Assembly: GCA_017311315.1 (NCBI GenBank)
Contig: CM029609.1
Span: 42,679,166-42,743,165 of the forward strand
DNA: 64,000 nucleotides
Source of the DNA: Dendrocalamus latiflorus
Lineage: Eukaryota; Streptophyta; Magnoliopsida; Poales; Poaceae
Direction of reading: 5' to 3'
Part shown: positions 28,155 through 37,928 of the stretch, one piece after another
Layout of the letters: each line of letters opens with the position of its first letter
Numbering within the stretch: position 1 is the stretch's first letter
The notes under the pieces: model-generated
Database searches by the model: none
What the model saw: the letters and a program-made list of their open reading frames with translations, nothing else
Told to the model about the DNA's origin: nothing
Position numbers and translations under genes: made by a program

Positions 28155-28334
28155 CAGGGGCGGAGCAACACCCCGGATAGGGTAGACTTCAGCCCGAGAT
28201 ATGGAAAAAATATCTAGTGTACAGTTTGGGCACGTTCAGTCCAGGCTAGGTAACATTTTCATAGTTCAGTCTAGATAGCCTAGATCATTCCACCGCTGAG
28301 TCCGAGGCGTAACCAAATCCTGAATCTGCCACTG
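28155..28334. mobile_element. hAT-type MITE, 180 bp, inverted relative of 10538-10716
   Basis: The termini are CAGGGGCGGAGC and (inverted) CAGTGGCAGATTC. A perfect 8-bp repeat ATTGGTGT flanks it (28147-28154 and 28335-28342). The interior matches the reverse complement of 10538-10716 (for example GTCTAGATAGCCTAGATCAT). Confidence 0.92.
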
Positions 28335-28342
28335 ATTGGTGT

Positions 28343-29177
28343 AATCATCTCTTAGTAGCAAATCACTTAATTTATCTTTCTGCCTCTCCCCTACTGTACA
28401 CTTTTGGAGGCACCTGCTGCGCAGGATGCCAGTCTCCTTGTAATTACGTCACAGATTAACGAACAAGTTCAGAGGGCTTAAACCCTCCGTTGATTCTTAA
28501 AAAAAACATGCAGCAGTGAAGGTGCCACTCTTCTTTCAATTGATGGCACATGCACATGAGGTGGCAACCATGTCTTGAAGTAGAACTGAAAAGATAGCAA
28601 TTTTCCTACCGGGCTACGTCCATCCATGTACTCATTTTGGCCCAACCCAAATAAATACGAGGCCCATGTTATCTGGGCCACAAGCTGGTATAGTAGTTTG
28701 CTAATCTTAGTAGCAAATAGAACCGAGGAAATAGCCCGCCCGACCCGTACAGCCCGATAGACTTGGTGGGTCGGGCCTGGAGCCCTAGACAGAGAAAAAA
28801 GTCAAAGCCCGGTCAAACGACTGGCCAGCCCAAAAAGGGTACTGCGGTCGGCTGTTCATGCTCCTGGGTTTCTTGTTTGTCTGCTATCTACGATACACCG
28901 TATTGAAAATCAGTTCTTATGGCAATAAACTCCACACCACTTTGTTTCTTCGTATTGTTCTCCCCAGAGATGAGCAGTCAGACAACTTGTAGATCATGTG
29001 ACAGCTCCGCAGCTAAACCTACTTATATTTATACTGAAGAGAGTATAAAAGAACTCTTTCCCTTCTTTTTTATGCATCACTCAATTTGAAATTACATGTG
29101 GCTCCTATGTGTGTGGGGCACATGCCCCTACGCAATTTTTTGTTCTAGCTGGCTACCGGTGTTGGTGCACAATATTT
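28343..29177. other. Intergenic DNA, no gene seen
   Basis: Short frames only. No domain and no mobile-element borders were recognised. Confidence 0.4.
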
Positions 29178-29180
29178 TTA

Positions 29181-29749
29181 GGGGGTGTTTAACGCCCTGA
29201 TCAATATGGCTTCAGCTTCTGGCTTCAGCTTATTTTTGCACTATTCATAAATTTCGTCTTTTTCTGAACTTTTGGCTTTTTTGAGTTTTTTTACCGGTTC
29301 TTTTTTTCCTCGTATTTGTTTACATTATATGTGATGGGCTAATATGTTTTTTCTATTTTTAATTTTTTTTAAATTTAATTATGGTAAATAAGTCTCTGTC
29401 AGCTACAGTGCTTTTTTCAGCCAGCTACAGTGTTTTCAGCCAAAAGCCATGAGGCTTTCAGCCGAACCGATCACCACCTAAATCGGTTTTGGCTTTCGGT
29501 TTCTGTTTAAAGAAGTTAGAAGCTAATTTCAACATATCAACTTTTAAAAGTGATTTCTCCAAATTGTTTCCAAAAGCGGCTTCTACAAACTGAACCTGTC
29601 GATTGGCCTCCGTCGCCTCCGCCATGGTTATGTCCATCAAACATTATTTTTCCAAAGTTTGTTTCAGAAGCTTTTTCAATCGTTACTATTCCATTTCAGT
29701 CAAAAGCTCCAACTAAATGCCATCAGTTTCAGCCGATTAAAACACCCCC
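29181..29749. mobile_element. Tourist-like MITE interrupted by another Tourist-like MITE
   Basis: The ends GGGGGTGTTT and (inverted) GGGGGTGTTT are perfect 10-bp inverted repeats flanked by TTA (29178-29180 and 29750-29752), the target size of PIF/Harbinger elements. Bases 29193-29478 are a separate insertion within it. Confidence 0.85.
29193..29478. mobile_element. Nested Tourist-like MITE, 286 bp
   Basis: It is flanked by TAA on both sides (29190-29192 and 29479-29481) and is a near-identical inverted copy of 31948-32237. It sits 12 bp inside the left end of the outer MITE. Confidence 0.82.
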
Positions 29750-29752
29750 TTA

Positions 29753-30894
29753 ATCTCTTGCTCATGTCTTTGAATTAGCTGTGTATACACGACTACCGCT
29801 TTTAAATTTCTTTCCAGTCTTCGCGGGCTTTCCAGTCACAGCATTACATAATTTCAAGTCTGGTTATTTCGACTGCTCAAACTGCATGGAGGCGGATGAC
29901 CTGGTTAATCTAGGTATGGCAAATGGGGCATGCCTTCAAGCAAGACATGCATGCATGCAACCAGCCATGTGACCACATGGAATGAAGGCACCTTCCACAT
30001 GGGCATCCAGACAAGTAACACATTATATTGTACCTGAGGGCCGGGAGTGAACTTGATCACCATTGCTGCTTGCGTTAGCATCGTTTTCTCTAGGCTGTGC
30101 AGAGCCGTCATGCTGCCTTGGGTAGCCGGCACGGTTACATCAACCGGCGTGGAATCAACGGATGGATACCGGATGGGACCGTTGTAGAACGTTTCTTCAG
30201 CAAGTGGCAGTGGTGACTGCTTCAACCGGTGTCGGTCCGAGTCCCACTAACTACGCATTACGTGTGATTGTTTGTTTGTGTTTTTTTCTATGATTTGATC
30301 ATGTGGGCTCTTGGTTGTTGCACACCTTGCAAAAGGAAAAAAAAGATATATTTTTCAGAAGAAACCACCTCAAATTATCCACCTTAAACTTGTCCTTCAA
30401 AAAAAAAATCATGGCTCCCTTTTTTTTGTCTAAGGTTTCTCCTCCATTTCTCGGAGGCCGTGCCGATGCTTGGCTGCAGTACAATGGTTTTGAGCTTTTT
30501 TTTTTCCCAACTTATAACTTATAGTTTTGACTTATCTACAGTAATTAGTTTTTAAATAGTGTCTTTTCATAACTATAACTTAATTGTAGCCGAAACTATA
30601 CGGCTTCATCTATATCGGACAAAATCGTACGTAAGTATCTTTCTCTCCATATTTTCTCATGATCAGATAAAATTTAAAAATTCAAATTAAAAACCATAAG
30701 ACATAAATAAAAAGAACACACCCTAGACTTTGACTTGGCTCCAGTCCAGGGGCGACAAACAGCGGCGGAGACTGCAGCTTTCCAACGTATAAACGCATGC
30801 GTTGCTAAAATGTGGACAAAGAATAATAATCAAATAAACCAAATACGGTATAAACGCATGCATAGCTGGCGTACGTGTTGTATTCGATCAATAC

Positions 30895-30936
<42 letters not shown>

Positions 30937-31944
30937 GTAGAGTAGTTGTAGAGATCCCATGTTGACCGGAATTGGACTCCGGAAAATGGTGGCTATCTCT
31001 CGATCAGTTGTCGCACCATCTCCGATCCGGCCGGTCTCACATAAACGGAGCTGCAGAACATATGTCACGTTACATTGCAATAATATTACTGCTTATTACT
31101 GCTTCTCCTTCACCAACGATAGTAAACAATATTATTGCGTGTGATGTCCGTTCATATTGACGCCTAGGTCGAGAAAGCTAGCTTCTCTTTTGCTCTCGAG
31201 GAATAATATAAAAAAAACATGCCTAGTAGATAAGGCTCCATTTGAAATGTTGAAAGAATTAAAATATTTCACATAAAATTTCTATGAAATTACTATGTTC
31301 CAAACTAGCTCTAAGTCATGGAGTCGAATTTTAACAAAATACAGAGATAATGTATAAAATCTTAAAATATGCATTACAAAAGGCGTCAGATATGCTAGCA
31401 ATTGTTTTCTACTAAACTCGGGGAGCTTCTAAATTAATGGATAAGAGAATCCCACCTGACCTTCAAACAAAAAAAGTTAGAGAGAAAAGATAGGATCTCA
31501 CCAAACTTCTCAAAAATAGAGGTTTACAGTGTTTAACTTCTCCCATGCTAACTGCCTAGTTCATTTTTCTGTCAACAAAGAGATGTACCATTCAAGAACT
31601 AGCATTGAATCATAGGCAAATCAAAAGATTTGGAATCAAGTAAACTCCACTTGTGAGCAGCTCTAGTGGATCCCAGTCAACTACCTGTTTGAAAAAAATA
31701 AAAAATATATCAAGTAGTAGGATTTTTCCTAGAAACACGCATGTAAAATAAAATATATATCAAGCAGTAGCACTTTTCCTAGAAACATGCATGCATGTCG
31801 TCAACTCGCTGCTTTAATTTTCACACAGGAACAGTACTGCTTTTCTTCACCAAATTATAGATACTGTCAAGCATCAAGATTCGTATGTGCATTGCATGTA
31901 AGATATTCGGGGTGGACTTGGAGGATCTGCAGTTTGGCAGGATC
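29753..31944. other. Intergenic DNA, no gene recognised
   Basis: A 106-codon minus-strand frame (29905-30225) has no recognisable domain. The stretch 30490-30640 resembles the interior of the Tourist-like MITE at 54788-55024 (ACAGTAATTAGTTTTTAAA, CTTCATCTATATC) but lacks clear ends. The rest is AT-rich. Confidence 0.4.
30897..30933 (+). repeat. (AG)n microsatellite, about 18 units
   Basis: An uninterrupted AG run of 37 bases. Confidence 0.97.
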
Positions 31945-31947
31945 TTA

Positions 31948-32237
31948 GGTGGTGATCGGTTCGGCTGAAAGCCTCATGGCTTATGGCTGAAAACACTGTA
32001 GCTGGCTGAAAAAAGCACTGTAGCTGACAGAGGCTTATTTACCATAATTAAATTTAAAAAAAAAATTAAAAATAGAAAAAACATATTAGCTCATCACGTA
32101 TAATGTAAACAAATACGAGGAAAAAAGAACCGGTAAAAAAACTCAAAAAAAAAGCCAAAAGTTCAGAAAAAGACGAAATTTATTAATAGTGCAAAAATAA
32201 GCTGAAGCCAGAAGCTGAAGCCATATTGATCAGGGCC
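31948..32237. mobile_element. Tourist-like MITE, 290 bp
   Basis: It is the reverse-complement counterpart of 29193-29478 with few differences. The ends are GGTGGTGATCGG and TTGATCAGGGCC. The flanks are TTA on the left and TAA on the right, so the target duplication is imperfect. Confidence 0.78.
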
Positions 32238-32579
32238 TAATTAAACCATGAAGAATAATATTCAGTGGCCTCTTTAGAGATAATAACATATTTAATCAGC
32301 TTTGGAGTAGTCTTTGCGTAATTAATTCATAGGATATATGAGACGTAGTTATACTTTAGTGTGCAAAAGGAGACTAAAATTTGACTTCACCTTTCCCCCC
32401 AGGTTAATGGCGAGTGGTGAAGACTTGAGAAGCTACTTTTTTTCCCACCCAGTTTGGGGTCATTTGGTGGTGGTGGGTGGGGGGCGGGGGGGGGGGGGGA
32501 TGAAATTCTCCTCAGAATACATGTAATGTGCCTTAAGTGTGATACGTATGTATTCGACACATGTACATGCGTCTACTTG
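32238..32579. other. Intergenic DNA, no gene seen
   Basis: It contains a G-run around 32480-32499. Confidence 0.45.
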
Positions 32580-32588
32580 TAGAATATA

Positions 32589-32880
32589 CCGAATTTTTTG
32601 TATTTAAGCCCTTTTTTTGAAAAATATTCACATTTAGACTCCTGGTGGTTTTAATTCCGGTTTTGGACCCAGGGGGTCGGAGCCGTGGATCACGGCGCCG
32701 AGGTAAAACGTCTCGGCGCCGTGATCCATGGCTCCGAGGCCCCAGGCCGGCACCAGCGTGGCGACCCGCGTGGTGCCGACGTGGCACAAGCTCGGCGCCG
32801 TGATCCACGGCTCCGAGCTCGGCGCCGTGACTCGTGGCTCCGACCTCGGAGCCGTGGATCTTGGCGCCGAGCTAGCGGCA
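32589..32880 (+). repeat. Left terminal inverted repeat of the MULE
   Basis: The outer about 90 bp are AT-rich and nearly identical to the other end. The inner part is GC-rich and made of short words GGCGCCGTG, CACGGCTCCGAG and their complements. The inner edge is approximate. Confidence 0.85.
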
Positions 32881-32929
32881 TTTACCCAGGCCAGGCCGAG
32901 CCATTTCGCGTCGCGTCTGCCCTCAGCCC

Positions 32930-33190
32930 CCGACTCCTACTCCTGCCCCCGCCGCCTCCCCGGTCGCCACCGCCTCCCCGGCTCGCGCCGCCAGCGCCTC
33001 CCCGGCCCGGCCGCCTCCCCGGCCCACGCCGCCTCCCCGGCCGCCACCGCCTCCTCGGCCCGGCCGTCTCCCCGCCGCCTCCCCGCCCCGGCCGCCTCCC
33101 CGCCGCCTCCCCGGGCCGGCAGCGCCTCCCCGGCCCACGCCGCCTCCCCGGCCGCCACCGCCTCCCCGGCCCCCGCAAGCGTTCAAGGTG
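32930..33190 (+). repeat. GC-rich minisatellite (CCGCCTCCCCGGCC-type units)
   Basis: About 15 imperfect units of 15-18 bp built on CCTCCCCGGCC. It lies just inside the left inverted repeat, upstream of the transposase, where the leader would be. All frames are open on both strands because of composition. Confidence 0.75.
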
Positions 33191-33537
33191 AATCTCTAGT
33201 ATATCGTGAATTTTTTTCCACATATGTTACACACTGTCGCTTAATGTTCACTCCATATCTATGGTACCTACGAGAAGACATAATGATTTTAGACTTTTGG
33301 TGTGATTAATACAATATCTAGATAAATATTGGTGGTTCTGTTTGACTCCAAAAAAGACATTGTAGGCTGCATATTATAACTGAAAATCTCATGTGACTAT
33401 ATCTGGATCGTATTAGATATATAGATGTTTGAATGGGAAAGGGTTCATTTAGATATTTTATTGCTTAAACAAGTATGCATGTGATTTATCCAAAATTTCG
33501 CTTAAAGGTATTGAGTTTGGTTTTGTGTATGAACTAG

Positions 33538-35723
33538 ATGGACAACGTAGTAACCCTATATCATGGAGGCAGTGTGACAAGTGATGATTATGGAAATGTT
33601 CAATTTGTTGAAATGCAAAGGGTGCCTCTGATGTTCAGTGATCGGCCGTCGTTTAGTGAGTTGGTTGCTAGGGCCCGGGAGAAGCTACATTGTCATGGAA
33701 ACGAGGAGAGCATCACAGTTGAGGGGTTACTTCACTTCGGTTCGAAAGACACAATTCTCAGGCGGTTGATCTTAATTGGTTGTGAGGATGAGTGGGACAA
33801 ATATGTCAAAGTGGTTATGAGGAATGAGTTAAAATGTTTGGACCTTGTTGTGCGGAAGGTGTCTATTGAACCAACCCCTCACGGTTATTCACCAGAACTA
33901 GGTGATCAGGCACCCTTTGACCCTCCGTTACTGGATCTTGCGGTGGATGTGGAAGAAGTGCCTGAGGTGCCCGATGCTCTATCTGCCCCGAACGAGGTTC
34001 AGATTTCTCAACCAGTTCGAGTTGAATGTCGGACTGATGATGTCGTGGCGGCCCCTCAGGAGATGGGATTGACCCAGAATCATCCCAGTAAGTGTCGAGC
34101 AACACTTTAGCCTTTTGTCGTCATTGCTTTTTTTTGTCTCAATCCCATCGTTTTCGTGCTTATGATGCAGGAGACATTCCTGATAATGTTGGTGTTCCTC
34201 CCGTTGCTCCATCTAGCAACGTTGAAGAAGTCTGCAGGGACTCCAATAGTGTGGATGTTCAAATTGTGGATGATCTGCAGCCTTACGAGATTGCAAGGGC
34301 CGTTGAATCTGACGATGACCGCCCTTTTGGAGAGCTGACCGAAAGTGATATTGAGCTGATCAGGCGTTATTGCCCTGGCCGGGATCCATCAGTTCATGAA
34401 TTCAGCGATCTTAGGCATTCTCATGGGGCTTATGCAGAAGGAAGGGATGACGAGCTGCTAGATGCTCCTGAGGCCGGTTCAAGCATGACAATTGAGAAGG
34501 ACATGATGTTTGAGGACTTGTCTGCATTGAGAAGGTGGCTGCAGGAGTATTCAGTGAGTCGTAAAAGGCCATTCAAGGTGAGGCATTCTTATGTGGAGCG
34601 GAGGTACACAGTTGTGTGCGAGAAGGAAACATGTGAATGGAGGGTTTGTGCTAGGAAACAGAAGGACACGGGAAAGTTCAAGATCACAAGAATCGTTGGC
34701 CCACACACTTGTGCCGAAGCAGAGCTCAAACAGAAGCATCGGCAGTTGACCTCTACCATTATTGCGAAGTCACTGTGTCACATAGTAAAGGGAGAACCCA
34801 ATATGAAGGTGAAGACACTTGCTGGGATTGTTAAGGAGAAATTTGGATACGAGATAAGGTATGGAAAAGCATGGAGGGCAAAGCAACGCATCTGGAAGAT
34901 GATATATGGGGACTGGGAAGATGGGTACTTGCAGTTGCCAGCACTTTTCAATGCAATCAAAGCGGTAAATCCAGGCATGCATTATGAGTACGTCCCGAAA
35001 CCAAACGAATGGACTCAAGATGGGATGCAGATATTCTTCCGTGCTTTCTGGTGCTTTGCTCAGTCCATCGAGGCCTTTCGGCATTGTCGTCCCGTCTTCT
35101 CCATTGACGGTACGTTTCTTTTTGGCAAATACCAGGGCACACTTCTGATAGCCATTTCGTGTGACGCAGACAACACGTTGGTTCCTTTGGCGTTTGCTTT
35201 GGTTGAGAGGGAGAACAAAGACAGCTGGGGATGGTTCTTGCGGCTCGTTCGGAGGCACGTGGTCGGCCCTGGTAGGGAGGTGGGTGTCACATCTGATAGA
35301 CACCAGGGCATACTTGCTGCCGTACAAGAGCAGATACCGGGGTATCCACCTTTGCACCACCGTTGGTGCACTCGGCATCTTGCCGAGAATCTACTCCGTA
35401 AGGATTGTAGGAAGGATAACTTTCCTCTGTTCGAGGAGGTCGCTCGAATGCTTGAGGTCAAGTTATTCCAGGAGAAGTTGGAGCAGCTTAATACTGCAAC
35501 AACCGCAGAAGGTAGACAGTGGTTGTCGGGATTGATGAGAGATGTAGACAAATGAACAAGGGCTCATGACGATGGTGGCTGGAGGTACGAGTTTCAGACA
35601 AGCAATATGGCCGAATCCTTCAATAACTTGCTTAGGGGTATACGTGGTATGCCCGTCAATGCTATAGTATCATTCACCTTTTACAAGCTTGTTGCCTGGT
35701 TCAACGAAAGGCATGCATGTTAG
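33538..35723 (+). pseudogene. MULE transposase (MuDR type), nonsense-mutated and C-terminally truncated
   Basis: Exon 1 is 33538-34087 (MDNVVTLYHGG start; an N-terminal region typical of plant MULE proteins, then an acidic stretch). A GT-AG intron 34088-34170 follows, then exon 2 from 34171. Exon 2 holds a MuDR-type DNA-binding domain (FEDLSALRRWLQEYSVSRK to GPHTC, about 34510-34710) and the MULE transposase domain with likely catalytic acids in FSIDGTFLFGKYQG (about 35100) and GVTSDRHQG (about 35285), followed by WCTRHLAENLL. A TGA at 35553-35555 interrupts the frame. The same frame then reads on through GGWRYEFQTSNMAESFNNLL to a TAG at 35721. The C-terminal SWIM zinc finger is absent. Confidence 0.93.
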
Positions 35724-36284
35724 GACTAGTGGTGGAATTCTGAACATTAGAAGTACAGAGTTGCACACATGCCACATGCCTGCCATGTCAAAATATCACT
35801 CACCTTCGAAATATCACTTACCACTATATGCATCGATATTTCTACGCTCAATCCTTCGGCAAAAAAATTTAGCTTAATTTGGTTTGCATGTCCAACCTGC
35901 AATGAACATAAATTTTTATTACGACTTCATCAGATTCGTTCCCATATTACAACTACAAAATAACAAACCTTGCAAAAACCACGGGAATCAAACCTTAAAA
36001 GACACTTACCATTTTATATATCGACCGTTCTACGCACAATCGTTCCTAAAAAAAATTACCATATTTTTTTATGCATCTACAACGAGCCAATCAACATAAA
36101 CTTGTTTAACAATTTTTTCAAATTGTTTTGTAATTCACAACTACAAAATTAACAAAACTTATAATCATTACAGTTCAAATTAACAAAATACAACTAGTAT
36201 TTTTTTTGCGACAACGTAAAGCCTGATCGGTGCAAACCCTAGACGCCGAGTGTCTGCAGACGTGGCAGGGAGCTCGGCGCCACG
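35724..36284. other. Non-coding 3' part of the MULE interior
   Basis: AT-rich with no continuation of the transposase. It contains a loose inner duplication: ATATCACTTACCACTATATG-like and GACACTTACCATTTTATATA-like segments about 200 bp apart. Confidence 0.45.
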
Positions 36285-36577
36285 TGGCAGGCATCTCGGC
36301 GCCACGACCCACGGCTCCGAGCTCGGCGCCACGACCCACGGCTCCGAGCTCGGAGCCACGATCCACGGCGCCAAGGTGCTGCCACGTCAGCGCCACGCAG
36401 GCCACCAGGCTGGAGCGGGCCTGCGACCTCGGAGCCATGGACCACGGCGCCGAGACGTGTTACCTCGGCGCCGTGGGTCACGGCTCTGACCCCCTGGGTC
36501 CAAAAACGGAATTAAAACCACCAGGGGTCTAAATGTGAATATTTTTCAAAAAAAGGGCTTAAATACAAAAAATTCGG
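36285..36577 (-). repeat. Right terminal inverted repeat of the MULE
   Basis: Reverse complement of the left end. It carries the same GGACCCAGGGGGTC word and the same GC-rich inner words, with one GGAGCCGTGGGTCGTGGCGCC unit duplicated. Confidence 0.85.
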
Positions 36578-36586
36578 TAGAATATA

Positions 36587-37527
36587 TCTCGCATATAACC
36601 GTACTCATGAACTAGGCCCAACTGCGTCCAACTGCTGCTTTAAATTACCTCGCTCCAAGGAGCTTTTAAGCCGTAGCTTCTGATTTATTTTACATTGTAG
36701 TTATTGTTAATTTATTTTACTAAAAATATATAAATAAAAAATATTAAAAAAATATTATATCAGCACAAACAATGTAAAGGAATAAGAAAAACAAATAAGA
36801 AAAACAAAAAATTAGAAAAGACGAAAAACTATAAGCCATAAGTTGAAACCGTTTGAAGGTTTGTATTTGTAAGTTTTTTTATAGTTTATTAAATCTAAGT
36901 TGGTTCTTGTGACCATTGGATTTTTGTATGGAGATAGCCAGATAGGTGTGATGTCCGATTTGATGTTGAATCAATGAATTGAATTAAAATGTGACTTATA
37001 GCTAAAAAATAAATCACCTTATAAACAACCTCTTACCTTAATGCTTTGTTTTTCTTTCCCATGCAACTTTTTTCTGCCTTTTGAATTAACTGTCGATGTT
37101 CTCGACAGTCCATACACACGATATGTAAGAGTTAAAAATAACTAACCAATAGTTGCATTCAAGTCTACAACTCGTCAACATGTATATCATGTGCCCAAAA
37201 TCAGAAGCACAACTGGCTTTTTTTTTTCTTTTTGAGGGGACGCACAACGGGCTATTTAGTTAGCATAGTCTTGCGACCAGATTGCATCTGAGATTGGTAC
37301 GTACCACAAGATGAACTGGCCAGGAAATTACACGGTAATTCATGTTACGTATGTGCTTTCATGAGCATGACGTTAAGTTAATCAGACAAACAAAACATAT
37401 AGTGTCGAAGAGTACATTACCTTTGCTAGGTACATGCATGTAGCAGTCCGTACCATGAACGCTACTAAGTCAATGTGTTGTCTCTCTATATACGTACGTA
37501 TATATAGTATAGGACTCCAAAATGAGA
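36587..37527. other. Intergenic DNA, no gene seen
   Basis: AT-rich. 36650-36870 has the look of an old MITE (complementary TAAGCCGTAGCTT and AACTATAAGCCATAAG near its two ends) but no target duplication was found. Confidence 0.4.
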
Positions 37528-37561
37528 TTCCACTACTACAGAAAGCCTCATAGTAGACGCC

Positions 37562-37750
37562 TCATCACAGACGGTTTTGTAAAACCATCTCTGATTAACA
37601 CTATTATAGACGGTTGTAATTTGGAGGCCGTCTGTGATATTTGTGGCGGGAAAAAGGATTATCACAGACGGTCGGTCTATATTAAGAACCGTCTGTGATA
37701 ATCCCAGATTATCACAGACGGTTTTTAATTCAAAACCGTCTGTGATAATA
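37562..37750. repeat. Left subterminal hairpin array of the CACTA element
   Basis: Four units pair ATCACAGACGGTT with AACCGTCTGTGAT across short AT-rich loops, so each can fold as a hairpin of about 36 nt. In CACTA elements such repeats are the binding sites of the TNPA-type protein. Confidence 0.88.
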
Positions 37751-37928
37751 ACTCTAAGGCATTTATTACGCTGCTCAGACCGCATCTGTCTTCATTTCGA
37801 TCCAGATCTAGCCACTGCTGCGCACTTTTTCACTCGGAAGGAAGCTAGGCGATTTTAGGCCAGTTAATTTGGTGGGAAGAGGCAGAGATTGAGCTTTGAA
37901 GATTCAGACTTTCCTGGTTGCTCTAGAC

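Larger units (their letters stand above)
32589..36577 (+). mobile_element. Mutator-like element (MULE) with long terminal inverted repeats
   Basis: The element is flanked by a perfect 9-bp direct repeat TAGAATATA (32580-32588 and 36578-36586), the Mutator target size. Its ends are inverted repeats of roughly 290 bp starting CCGAATTTTTTGTATTTAAG. It carries a MuDR-type transposase gene, now broken and truncated. Total length is 3989 bp. Confidence 0.96.

Noticed and set aside
29905..30225. 106-codon minus-strand frame
   Set aside because: No domain, no splice context, and no sign of codon bias different from the background.
30897..30933. AG run as a CRISPR-like or regulatory repeat
   Set aside because: It is a plain dinucleotide microsatellite with no spacers.
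32685..33309. 168- and 193-codon plus-strand frames in the MULE
   Set aside because: They cover the terminal repeat and a minisatellite. Composition explains the lack of stops.
36650..36870. Old MITE with complementary ends
   Set aside because: Complementarity is weak and no target duplication could be defined.
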